A stretch of 64,000 nucleotides of DNA from Watersipora subatra (lineage: Eukaryota > Bryozoa > Gymnolaemata > Cheilostomatida > Watersiporidae): NCBI RefSeq assembly GCF_963576615.1, contig NC_088709.1, positions 14,514,764 to 14,578,763 of the forward strand, read 5' to 3'. Made by a program: the position numbers and the translations under genes. Below the pieces are notes generated by a model. That model worked only from the letters and a program-made list of their open reading frames with translations. It ran no database searches and was not told the origin of the DNA. Of the stretch, positions 46,783 through 57,005 are shown piece by piece. Position 1 is the stretch's first letter. Each line of letters starts with the position of its first letter.

Positions 46783-47165
46783 CTAGCCGAGGCATCGACG
46801 GGTATTAAAAAATGACTCATAAATGTATATGAAATGTAACGAATGTAGTTGCCATTCACTAATTTGAATAAGCTAGTATACGCATTGCTAAACTTACTAT
46901 TAAAAGCCGTGAGAGCAAGCTTTTGTGACGTCGCATGTAACACATAGTCGCTATATGTATTTTAATAATTATAATGACTATCTGCCCGATGAATCCATTG
47001 TATCTTTTGTTGCTTAATGGATTAGCTTGTCACCTTGTGAACGGGAGGTTCCGAGATCAAATTCTCTGTGATATGAATTTTTCATTGCTAGATTTTATCG
47101 CTATAACTGGACATACGGTGCACAAAAAGACAAAAAGACAAACATCACGATTTATATATGTATAT
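46783..47165 (-). mobile_element. tRNA-like/Helitron-like repeat, copy 9 (orthologue of copy 2)
   Basis: CTAG (46783-46786) preceded by A, then gaggcatcgacgggtatt. A tRNA-like region is at 46995-47070 on the plus strand. It matches 9248-9654 of arm A. Confidence 0.58.
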
Positions 47166-47189
47166 TTAATAATGTTGTATTAAAGCTCA

Positions 47190-49865
47190 TTGCACTCATT
47201 GCACTCATCCGATGAAGGCCGTGCACTCATTGCACGGCCTTCATCGGATATGGGTATGTTCTTGGCAGACCTGGACAGGTATTTGGCAATTTGCGGTGGT
47301 CGCGATGGCAGCGGGGTTAGTCATATTATCACGGGTGACCTTAACATCGATACTCTAAAATCAAGCTCATCTGACTATTTGGATATCATACACCAATATA
47401 ATTTTTCTAGCATTATCTCTATTCCTACTCGTGTTACTAATACCTCTCAAACTTGCATTGACCATATATTGATCAACTTCTCTGCCCCCAACTTAATGTG
47501 TGGAACCATTCTTAAAGATACCTCAGATCATATGCCCATTTCTGCAGTTTTTGATAATATTTTTAGCACTAATGAAAATACGCTTTTTACTAAGCGATGC
47601 TATAGAAATTATGACATATTAAAAATGCAGAAAACTCTTGGTTAAGTGGATTGGAACCTCCTTGTTTATCATTGCCTAGACCCTGACACTGCTTACAATA
47701 ATTTTGAAGACAAAATTTTGGAAATCTTTAATCATTTTGCTCCAGTAAAAGAATTTACCATGTCTAAAAGGAAAACATTTTAAAATCCGTGGATTAACCA
47801 AGCGCTTCTAAAAGAAATGCGAAAAAAAATGTGCTATTTCAAAAGCATAAAAATTACCCCTTTAGCCCGTTATTAAAACCTAGCTATATTCAACAACGGA
47901 ATAAAGTGTCTAGCTTAATAAGACAGGCTAAAACTGACTATTACACTCAATTAGTAAATGATTTGACTGGTAATCCTAGAAAGCTATGGAAAGCTATTAA
48001 TGAAGCTTGCGGACGCAAAAATAGCTGTCATTCGACTATTGAAAAGCTTATAGATAATGATAAACACACCCTTTGTGAACCCTTAGATATAGCAAATTCT
48101 TTTAACACTTTCTTTACTGAAATTGGGCCAAATCTAGCTAAGAAAATTCCATCCTGTCCAAGCTATCCATACTCTGAGCAAACGCAACATAAACCATTTA
48201 CTTTCCATCTAATTGATGCTGACTTGGTTGCCAAACTCTTAAAAATTTAAATGAGCACAAAGCTGAAGGTATCGATGGAATTCCTGCGAGGTTAGTTAGG
48301 GATAGCGTGGACTTCATTGCCGCTCCTTTAGCGCACATAATAAATCAATCTATCCTGACTAGTTCAGTGCCTTCTAAAATGAAATGTGCCAAAGTTTTAC
48401 CTATATATAAAAACAAAGGTAGTAAATCCAATCTAACTAATTATCGCCCTATTTCCATACTCCCAATTTTTTCTAAAGTGTACGAATCAGTATTAAACAC
48501 CCAGCTACAATTGCACATTCAAGAAGAAAATATAGTATCTAGCTCCCAATATGGTTTCCAATCAAACAAAGGTACTCACCATGCTTTAATAGAATTTGTG
48601 AACAATGCATTTGCAGCGCTAAACTCCAGCTTGGTGATTATTGGTATATTTATAGACTTTTCGAAGGCATTTGATACCCTTGACCATTCAATCCTCTTGC
48701 ATAAACTTCAAAACCTAAACTTTGAATACAACTCTATTGATCTAATAAAACATTACCTAACTAATAGAACACAATGTGTAAATGTAAACAAAGTCACATC
48801 TCAGTCTCTAAACATTACCTGTGGGGTACCCCAGGGATCTATCTTGGGTCCTACCTTATTCCTCCTCTATATCAATGACTTAGTTCAAAGCGCAAATTCT
48901 TTTGAAGCAATTCTGTTTGCAGACGATACCACTTTATTTTTTGAGAGTGACAATCTAAATAGAGACATGGCTCAAATCAACCTGAACCTAGAGAAGTTAA
49001 AATTTTGGTGTTTAGCTAATAAACTGACGTTAAACATAGATAAAACTAATTATATGATAATAAAAAGTCCCCAAAACAGATTTCAATTAAACGAAGTGGT
49101 TTATTTAAATGACAGACAACTGAATTACTCAAATAACGTTAAATTTTTTGGAATTATCATTGATAGCTCACTAAGCTGGAAAGACCATATTGACAGCCTC
49201 CGTTCAAAACTTAGACAAAGCTTAGGTCTGATTTATATAGCGTCAGGATTATTACCTAGAAATGTTTTGATTTTGCTTTACAACAGTCTGATCAACAGTA
49301 AAATTATCTATTGTATTGAGGCTTGGGGAAATGCACCACGGAGTCACCTAAATAAAATTTTGGTAATTCAAAATCGATTATTGAGAATAATTTTTAATAA
49401 ATCCCCCACCTATCATACTTCTGATCTTTACAAAAAAGCAAATATTCTACCTATTCATGATTATATCTTTTACGTATTTGCACATTGGCTCATTCTGAAT
49501 TTAAAAGCTATATTAAGTCTAAGCCAGATCCACCTTATGATACCAGAAACTCTCAATTTTCTCTTCCCTTGCCACCTTCGACCTCCGCTGTTGGCCACAG
49601 GAACGCTGCCTGGAACGGACTGCCGGTCGGATTAAGGCGGATTGGAAATCACACTGTTTTTCGAACTACTCTGAAACAATGGCTCCTTGACTCTCCGACA
49701 TAGCTTTTTTGCAGTAAATGAACTTTTGTTTTTGTTGACTGTCTACCCGGGCTCTACACCTCGACTAGCTACACTATTGTGCACGTGGGCCCTCATCATT
49801 AAATATAGATTGATTTTTCTATTATGTTTTTTTTATTCTTTGATGAAAATACAAACAAACAAACT
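47190..49865 (+). mobile_element. 5'-truncated non-LTR retrotransposon (jockey/CR1-like)
   Basis: Starts inside the endonuclease domain and ends with a CAAA-type tail (aaatacaaacaaacaaa). CTCATTG occurs at both borders (47186-47192 and about 49866) as a probable target duplication. Arm A is continuous across the site (about 9190-9230). The left junction carries a 19-bp fold-back (47207-47249). Elements of this kind move by target-primed reverse transcription. Confidence 0.82.
47250..49635 (+). pseudogene. Endonuclease (C-part) and reverse transcriptase, frame-broken
   Basis: Frame 47190-47645 has ITGDLNIDTL, RVTNTSQTCIDHIL and DTSDHMPISAVF, the last three blocks of the AP-type endonuclease. 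It then stops. 47831-48250 is the linker, and after another break 48307-49635 gives the RT: NYRPISILPIFSKVYE, FIDFSKAFDTLDHSIL, CGVPQGSILGPTLFLLYIND, ILFADDTTLFF (catalytic F-A-D-D) and the post-RT NVKFFGIIIDSSLSWKDHI. The catalytic residues look intact, but the stop near 47643 and two frame breaks make it dead. The extra frame 49485-49703 is the shifted C-terminus (NAAWNGLPVGLR). Confidence 0.85.
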
Positions 49866-50004
49866 CATTGATATGTTTGCTACAGTTTGTAGCCAAAACT
49901 AGTTATGAGTGTCAATCTATTGTAAACTGAGTTTAGATAACTACAATGATGCTGTCAAACAATATGCTATAAATCTGCAAATTTATAAGTTATATAAAAG
50001 TAAT

Positions 50005-50199
50005 TTATTCTATGGTACAACATATATTCAAGAATAATTGACAAAAACAAACCATAATTATAATACATGCAGAAACGAAAATGAGCATAGTTAAACCGAA
50101 ATACTTGCGCCATTTGCTTGGCCAATTGCGTTTGATTGCTGCTTTTGATGAAATGAACAATGACTGTTCAATATCTTTTACAATTTCTTCTGACTTCAA
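50005..50199 (-). CDS. Small ORF with predicted membrane segment, uninterrupted copy
   Basis: 64 residues: a charged N-half (MKSEEIVKDIEQSLFISS, KWRKYFG), then the hydrophobic LTMLIFVSACIIIMVCFCQL, FLNIC and a stop. It opens with TTG, so the true start is uncertain and may lie upstream. It lies inside the old TIR transposon in arm B. I do not recognise the family. The tail-anchored look and the shared frame in two sister copies are the only clues. Confidence 0.3.
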   Translation of the reverse strand: MKSEEIVKDIEQSLFISSKAAIKRNWPSKWRKYFGLTMLIFVSACIIIMVCFCQLFLNICCTIE

Positions 50200-51158
50200 C
50201 CTATCTTCTGTACTGCTAAACTAGCGTCCAAACAATTTTTTTAGTAATGCAAAACTTTTACGTTTTGCTATTTGAAAAACTTTTTATGAAAATGATAAAC
50301 TTGTAGACGCATGCGCGCTTAGTACAAGCCTAGACTGAAAATAGTAAAACAAATTCCATCATAATTGTAAACCGTTTTTCACATACGCCAAAGAATCAAG
50401 TATCAAGATCGCGTTAAACAAAAAACTTCTATTAACCTGATACATTTATTGACTATCGCTAGAGCTTTAGTTTCAAAGTTTAAAAACCGTAAGCTTTGAA
50501 AGTAGAAAATCGACTTCGATACTAACAGCAACAACGAAAGAATTAATTGTTATTTATTTATGTAACTGAGTCCTTTATATATGTTATGTTTAGTTATTTT
50601 GTGGACATTTTTCTACTAATTACTTTTTATAATAGACTTGTAAAAATAAAAGAACGTCAAAGTGGGTCTCAAATAGAGGTGGCGTTCTATTAAATGGTGG
50701 CGCTTAATTTTTCAACCCTTTTTCTATAGTGACGGTTGAATAGTGGTTGCGTACAAATAAAGGTGAAATTGAAATAGATGTTATACTGTATATGTATTTA
50801 CATAACAGTTTTGTTCCTTTTAGCAACTCAAGTTTTACATCTTTTTTACTAGTTGCAAAGTTGCCATTCTATTTTTATTTTGCATTTGTCTTTTTATTAG
50901 CATCTAAATCGTTGGATGATTTAACATATTTTTAAGGTTAGGTTTTCATTCCTACTATGAGTTTTTGTACTGAGCATGATGATTACTTTTCACCTTTGAC
51001 CTTCTCAGCTTCTTAGCCTTCTCTGTTATTCTATCTTATCAGTTGCTAATGCAACGCTTCAGATCAACTGTTAGGCACTCGGTGTCTTTCAAAAGTGAAA
51101 ACTGGTTCTAACAAGTTCTTCTCTTCTATGCCATTGCCTGAATTCGCCCAACGGCTAG

Positions 51159-51393
51159 TGTCAAATTGATGCGTATATAGAAACTCAATGTATTATGCTT
51201 GAGTACGGTATATATTGAATGAATACAAGTAGACTGCTCTTGACAACACTGGGATATTAACTGAGGACACATTTCACACAGGATGATAAAAACAACATGA
51301 TGAAATAGGATGTGATACACCACAACTAATGACCATAGTTAACCCACCAAATGACCATAGCTAAACAATGTTAGCTGACATCATATTATGACA
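51159..51393 (-). repeat. 3' LTR of the gypsy element
   Basis: 235 bp, TGTCA...TGACA, about 97% identical to 55879-56111 by eye. Confidence 0.93.
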
Positions 51394-51767
51394 TCTCCTT
51401 TTTTTTCCAAAATAAGACTTGTGGTTGGTTGCGTTGTGAGAAAATTCAAAAGCAATATCCACCCAATCCAAACAATATCTAAGCAATGGTGTCTGTAAGC
51501 TAAAGATAAAATGAAGCTAAAATAACACATGAACTTGTTCATGCTGCTTGCGATCTACCCTACTACAGATATAATATATGATAGCAAACTCCATGCATAG
51601 TAGCAATAAGCCATATTAGCCATAAAATATGCTAAGCAAGTATAATATATATGACAGAAAACTTCATGCATATGTAGCTAGACAAGTAATATCATAATTT
51701 GAAAATGTCACATGAAAATTGTGCAGGATTTTTCATGATTCACTGCATTTTTCAGAGCAAGTACCAG

Positions 51768-53019
51768 CTATTTGAAGTAAACAATTGTATCCTTATATTT
51801 GGATGGCAGCCTATGTTCACGCTGCGGTCGCGGAGAACGAGGGAGATCTCGGGCAGCTATATTTTCTGGTGGTACCACTGCTGGCATCTCTTTAGCACTT
51901 ACCTCCTCACCATCCAGATTTACCTCACCTGCATCACTAAACACATCACTCTCACTTACCTTTCCAGCTTTACGAATATCTTTTCCCACATGCCTTTCTG
52001 ACCAGATATGAACGCTCGCTTACCTGACTACCTACTTTTCCTCTAACCCACGGTCCATTGGCCATTTTAAATTAGCAATCTTGCCCCTTGTTCAACTGCA
52101 TCTTTTCGTTTCCAGCCCGACTGTCAAAGTAAAACTTGTCTCGCTCTTTTTGTTCACCCAACTGCTCTCGTAGCTTCATTAAGTCATACGACTGCACTGC
52201 ATATTGTTTAGTAGCAACTTGTATTTTATCCCGTAGCACCCTACCTTGCAAATACTGAGCGGGTGATCGCAAGCCATTTGCTATGGGAGTGTTCCTAATA
52301 GCCAGCAACCCATCGACCCAATTGTCACCTGCACTCATGCACTTTTTCATCATTGCCTTGATTGTACCTATAGTGCGCTCAACTTGGCCATTACCAGATG
52401 CATGTAATGGAGAGCTGGTCCTGTGCATTACACAATATTGTGAGCAAAACTGTTGGAACTCTAAGTACGTAAACTGACTGGCGTTATCACTTATAAATTT
52501 CTCTGGAGTACCCCAATCAGCGTAAATCTCTCTCAAAGCCTGTATCACACACCTACTAGATGTTGCCTGTCTCAGGGCCTTAACAATAGGCCATTTAGTC
52601 AAGTAGTCTACTGCCATAAGGTAACTATTTCCATTTACATAGAACAAATCAACACCTAGCGCTTGGAATGGGTATTGTGGTATTTCCATTGGGATCAGTG
52701 GTTCTTTCTTACTTTCTCTAGCAGTGCGCAAACAAGCATCACACGACATACACTTATCCTCCACATGTTTTCTCAAACTTGGCCAAAAAACACTACCCTG
52801 TGCCCTCTGCAACATCTTGGTTATCCCCTGATGAGACGCATGCAATTTTTGCAACACCTCAGTTCTAAGGGATGCAGGAATGACAACTCTTGAACCATAC
52901 ATTACCAAGCCATTTACCTCTGACAGCTCATATCTATAATTGTAATACGGAAGCGGAAGCGCCAGACTGGAACAAGATTTACGAGCATTTGGCCACCCTT
53001 GTCTAATGTATTTGAGCAC
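51768..53019 (-). pseudogene. Integrase of the gypsy element and C-terminal tail
   Basis: 52072-53019 holds the zinc-binding HHCC part (KLHASHQGITKML...CMSCDACLRTA) and the catalytic core: GVDLFYVNG (D), FISDNASQF (D) and GNGQVERTIGTIK (E). The frame shifts near 52072 to 51989-51768 (PRPQREHRLPSKYKDTIVYF), the usual C-terminal end of this gypsy lineage. The DDE residues are intact but the frame is broken. Confidence 0.87.
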
Positions 53020-53040
53020 TACAGAAAGCTCATTGTCGCA

Positions 53041-53547
53041 CTAAGTAGCCCCAGTGTATTTCCTCATTGCATCATCGCTGCTAATTATCACCTGGCACAC
53101 TTGTAACAATGGGTCCGCACCTAATTCATCATAAGCATCAATGCCTTGTGGGCACGTGCGAGATAGCAAATCAGCTACTGTCATGTCTTTGCCTGGTGTG
53201 TACTTGAGCTCTAGTGTAGCTGGATAGGTCAGTATTTCTAATCGCATTTGAGCTGACCTAGGAGACAGCTCACTGACAGGCTTAGCTAGCAATCCTAATA
53301 GAGGTTGATGATCAGTCTCAACAGTAACAGTGTCCCTACTCCACAAATAGTACTTGAATTGCTTGCATGCAAACACAATTGCTAAAAGTTCTTTCTCAAT
53401 TTGATAATATCTCTGTTGTGTCTCAGTGAGAGACTTGGCCGCATACTCAATAGGCCTACCCTCTTGCATCAGAACAGCCCCTAAGCTATGTGCGCTACTG
53501 TCGGCTGAAACCACAATTAGCTTGTTTGTGTCATAGTAGGATAGCAT
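53041..53547 (-). pseudogene. RNase H domain of the gypsy element
   Basis: Reads VVSADSSAHSLGAVLMQ, EYAAKSLTETQQRYYQIEKE, LLAIVFACKQFKYYLW and VETDHQPLLGL, the typical Ty3/gypsy RNase H. The catalytic D (SADSS), E (IEKE) and D (ETDHQ) are present. It is bounded by stops at both ends. Confidence 0.88.
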
Positions 53548-53574
53548 AGGTGCATGAGAAACAGCATTTTTTAC

Positions 53575-55786
53575 TTAGTCAAATGCATCCTGCTGTGGCT
53601 TTTCCCACATGAATTGGACACCCTTTTTGCACAATTGTCTCAGAGGCATGGTCATTTCCGAAAGATTGTTTATGAACTTAGCCAAATCTCCCACAAAGCC
53701 AAGAAAAGATTGAACAGCCTGTTTGTTTTGTGGGACCATCATATTATGTATAGTGTCTATTTTGTTCTTGTGTGCACAGATACCTTCCCCAGATAGTTCA
53801 TGGCCCAAAAAAAACAACCCTTTTTTGACAGAAAACACTTTTTGCTTTGTTCAAAGTAATGCCAGCTTCTGCAAGGCACTCCAGAACAGCTTCCAACCTT
53901 GCATCATGTTCATCTAAAATTTTAGCATGAATCAGCACATCATCAATGTACACTTCTACACCGGCAATACCTTTCAGCAAGTCCACCATCAGTTGGTGAA
54001 AAATTTCAGGTGCATTAGTGACGCCCATTGGCAATCTCAGGTATTTAAATTTTCCAAACGGTGTTAAAAAACATGTCAGCTTAGATGACTTTTCATCAAG
54101 AACGAGCGGGTGAAAAACTTGCTTTCCATCTAGACATGAAAAGTACTTAGACCGATGTATGCGTGAAAATATTTCTGATTGAGTGGATAAGCAGCACTGC
54201 GTTCCTACCAGTTGTGAGTTCAAGTACTGAGGGTCTAAGCACAGCCAGATGGAGCCATCAGGCTTGTTCACTATTACTGATAGACTGAGTCGTTCTGATG
54301 CATTGTTGTCTCTAACTATAATTTGTTCTGTTTCCATCCGTTTAAGTTCAGCTTCAAATTTGCTACGTACCTTGTCTGGCACCATTCTCGGTGGGGATGG
54401 TTTTGGAACTGCGCCCTCTTTGAGTTGAAGCGTAATAGGTTTAGGGTACTTACCTAGACCATTGAACACATGCTCATATTTATCAGTCACACTTGACTGA
54501 GCTTGCGTACCTACCTGGCCTATGTTGGCTATCAGCTGCATAGCATTTATTGCAGGCATTCCTAACAGTGTTTGGGAATTCTGCTCAACCACATAAAACA
54601 CTTCCTTGCATTTTCTGAGTCTGCCAGCATGCACAACCGAAATGGCAATCTCTGCAGTGCCCAAAAGTGGAATTGATTTTTCAGCATAGCCTGTGAGAAC
54701 TGCAGTTGATTTTTTAACACGTGTTACGCCCAAACTCTTAGCAGTGGTACGAGACATCACCGAAACCTCTGCCCTGGTGTCAATCTTAGCCTCAAATGTC
54801 TGGTTATTTGCTCTGAGTTTAATCAACCACTTAGAATTACATTCAGCAGCTTTTGTTTCATGTACAAAAAGACATAATGTATCTAGATTCAAATATTGAG
54901 CATTTGACTCACGTTCTTTGTGCTCATTAGAAACATCTACAGCATGCATTTTTTTTGGATTTGACTGACAAACAGAATAGAAATGATTGAATCTCTTACA
55001 GTTTGAACATCTCTTTCCGTACGCGGAACATCGTCTTATTGCATGACACCTTCCACAGTATTTACAGTTTTTGATAAAGTCCCTTTGCGTCGGCATCCTT
55101 GTGCGTTCAGGCTTAGCACTGCTTCTGCTCTTGTTAGATTCACCCTTACTGAGACCCCTACCCATGGACTTTTGGGTAGTTGGGTTGCTTCGCCATTGGA
55201 GAGAAGCCACTGTTTTCTCTCCATCCAACTCCAATCGCTGATTTCGTAAAATAGTCTCTTTTGCTCTCATTTTTGCCTTGATTGTGTCCAAAGTTCCATC
55301 TGCATCAAGTTGTAACTCTCTCGAAAGAGCTTTATCCTCCATTCTAGCCAGTAATCTCATTTTTAGCATAATATTTTGTTGTTCTGGACTGAATCCGCAC
55401 TTACTGATTAACTCATACAATTCACGGATGAATTGTTCATTCGTTTGTCCCATAACTTGCACACAGCTGCCAAAAACAATCTGATAAAGAAGTGTATTGC
55501 TGGTTGGATTGAAGTAATTGTTGAACGCTTTAACTGTATTGTCATACTACTTATTTGGGTTGGCTGTTGTTTCTTTTGTAGATGGTGTTAATATTGTCTG
55601 TTGCGCGAAAACCATTTCTGCTTCGTCTCCCATTACATAGATTAAAGTGTCTACTTGTCTACTGGCACTTTTTTCATTTAGTCCACTGGCTTGTCTGAAT
55701 CTTTGGAATCGTCTGATCCAATCGCTCCAGCTTTCCTGAGCATTGGTGAAATCTAGCGAGTCAGGATGTCTCACTCCAGTCGTCAT
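53575..55786 (-). pseudogene. Gag, protease and reverse transcriptase of the gypsy element
   Basis: Gag starts at 55786 (MTTGVRHPDSLDFTNAQESW), stops at 55547, and the same polyprotein resumes as an open frame to 55462-53798: Gag helices (NEQFIRELYELISKCGF), a CCHC knuckle pair (CKYCGRCHAIRRC, CSNCKRFNHFYSVC) and protease with the active site altered from DTGA to DTRAEVSV. RT follows with LPMGVTNAPEIFHQLM and the catalytic YIDDVLI. A frame shift near 53800-53838 precedes the RT connection (FLGFVGDLAKFI). The protease change and breaks make it non-autonomous. Confidence 0.88.
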
Positions 55787-55878
55787 ACTTGATATTTGAC
55801 TTGAATATATCCTTTGTGATATTTTACTATTCTCTGAACAATTTTGTCTGTGGTATCCGTTTCCTGCCTACGACGCCA

Positions 55879-56111
55879 TGTCAAATTGATGCGTATATAG
55901 AAACCCAATGTATTATGCTTGAGTACAGTATATATTGAATGAATACAAGTAGACTGTTCTTGACAACACTGGGATATTAACTGGACAAATTTCACACAGG
56001 ATGATAAAAACAACATGATGAAATAGGATGCGATACACCACAACTATTGACCATAGTTAACCCATCAAATGACCATAGCTAAACAATGTTAGCTGACATC
56101 ATATTATGACA
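55879..56111 (-). repeat. 5' LTR of the gypsy element
   Basis: 233 bp, partner of 51159-51393. The primer-binding site starts directly inside it. Confidence 0.93.
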
Positions 56112-56570
56112 GAACTGTTAAATCACTTGAGGTTAGTAGCTCAGAAACGCAGCGCATGCTACTAGCTTGCTACTAGTAGTTTGCATTACTAAGCAATGTG
56201 GCGGGTTATGACGTTTTGTTCCAATTATCCAATCACAGTCTGTGAAATTCCTTATCACAATGGCAACAGTGATCGACTTGTTTATTCCGCCTCCGCCATT
56301 TGATGAGTATGTAATTTAAACATGAAAGTATATAAGCAATGACATTACAGAGTGCAACGTGCAAACAAGCAAAATATAAATATTGAAGATTCTTTTGTAT
56401 GCATCATAATGCATAAGTTGAGTAAAGCAATAACAACTCACAATTGATCTACTCCGCTCCTAGACTATATCTGCTGTATTGATGCTAAGATTGTTTAACA
56501 AGGTCACTGAAGGTAACTGGCAGGCCTCAGACAATTGATAGTATTATCTAATCTAGAGCCTCAGCATTCA

Positions 56571-57005
56571 TTATGGAAGTCTTTTTGCCATGGTAGTGAT
56601 ACTGGCATAGTAGTTGCCAACACTTCCAAACTCTTGCTTACTCCTGTTTTTTAGGTCTACTGAGTTCGCTATTCCATCTGTCACCGCAAATTTTTCAGCA
56701 AGTTCAGCAGTGAGTATGCAGTAATCTTCTTCTTTAATGTTTGCATTCCTTGCTATTATATTGCTATAAGTGATGAGAGCACCTTCAGTAAAATACAGTG
56801 GAAGTATTTTTCCCCAATTTGCTCGAGGGATGCTCAAAGCTTGGCAGTTCAACTCATAATTGTCTATCCATTCGCTAAAGGTTGCTTCTGCTGAGGGTCC
56901 ATTGGAGAACTTTTCTACTTCAGGTAGTTTTGTAGCCACATTCATAATGTTTGTGGTTTGCTGGTCTGCTTGCTCCATGGCTTGTTTTGCAGGTAGTCTA
57001 TACAC
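56571..57005 (-). pseudogene. Gag-like fragment of another LTR element
   Basis: A 144-residue frame: SEWIDNYELNCQALSIPR, ILPLYFTEGALITYSNI and SVGNYYASITTMAKRLP, in the order of capsid-type Gag helices. It differs from the Gag at 55786, so it belongs to a different family. No zinc knuckle or pol follows. Confidence 0.55.

Larger units (their letters stand above)
44752..50788 (-). mobile_element. TA-target TIR transposon, arm B copy, with nested insertions
   Basis: Ends CTGTAAAATCTCTAATTCA (left) and GAAATAGATGTTATACTG (right) flanked by TA. It is orthologous to 8074-10083 and split by the 44897-46761 element and the non-LTR element at 47190-49865. Homology with arm A continues on both outer sides, so this insertion predates the duplication. 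Confidence 0.65.
27706..51158 (-). repeat. Arm B of the large inverted duplication
   Basis: Reverse-complement counterpart of 7720-20846, enlarged by private insertions: 32.4-40.5 kb (repeats and non-LTR debris), a hAT MITE at 40513-40864, a TIR element at 44897-46761 and a non-LTR element at about 47190-49865. The inner end is at about 27706. The outer end coincides with the start of the LTR at 51159. Confidence 0.9.
51159..56111 (-). mobile_element. Ty3/gypsy LTR retrotransposon, complete but decayed
   Basis: LTRs 51159-51393 (3') and 55879-56111 (5') begin TGTCA and end TGACA. They differ by about seven substitutions and a 2-nt indel. Next to the 5' LTR is a primer-binding site TGGCGTCGTAGGCAGGAAAC. 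Next to the 3' LTR is a polypurine tract (ggaaaaaaaaggaga). Protein order Gag, protease, RT, RNase H, integrase defines Ty3/gypsy. No target duplication is visible: gctag on the left, gaact on the right. Confidence 0.93.
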
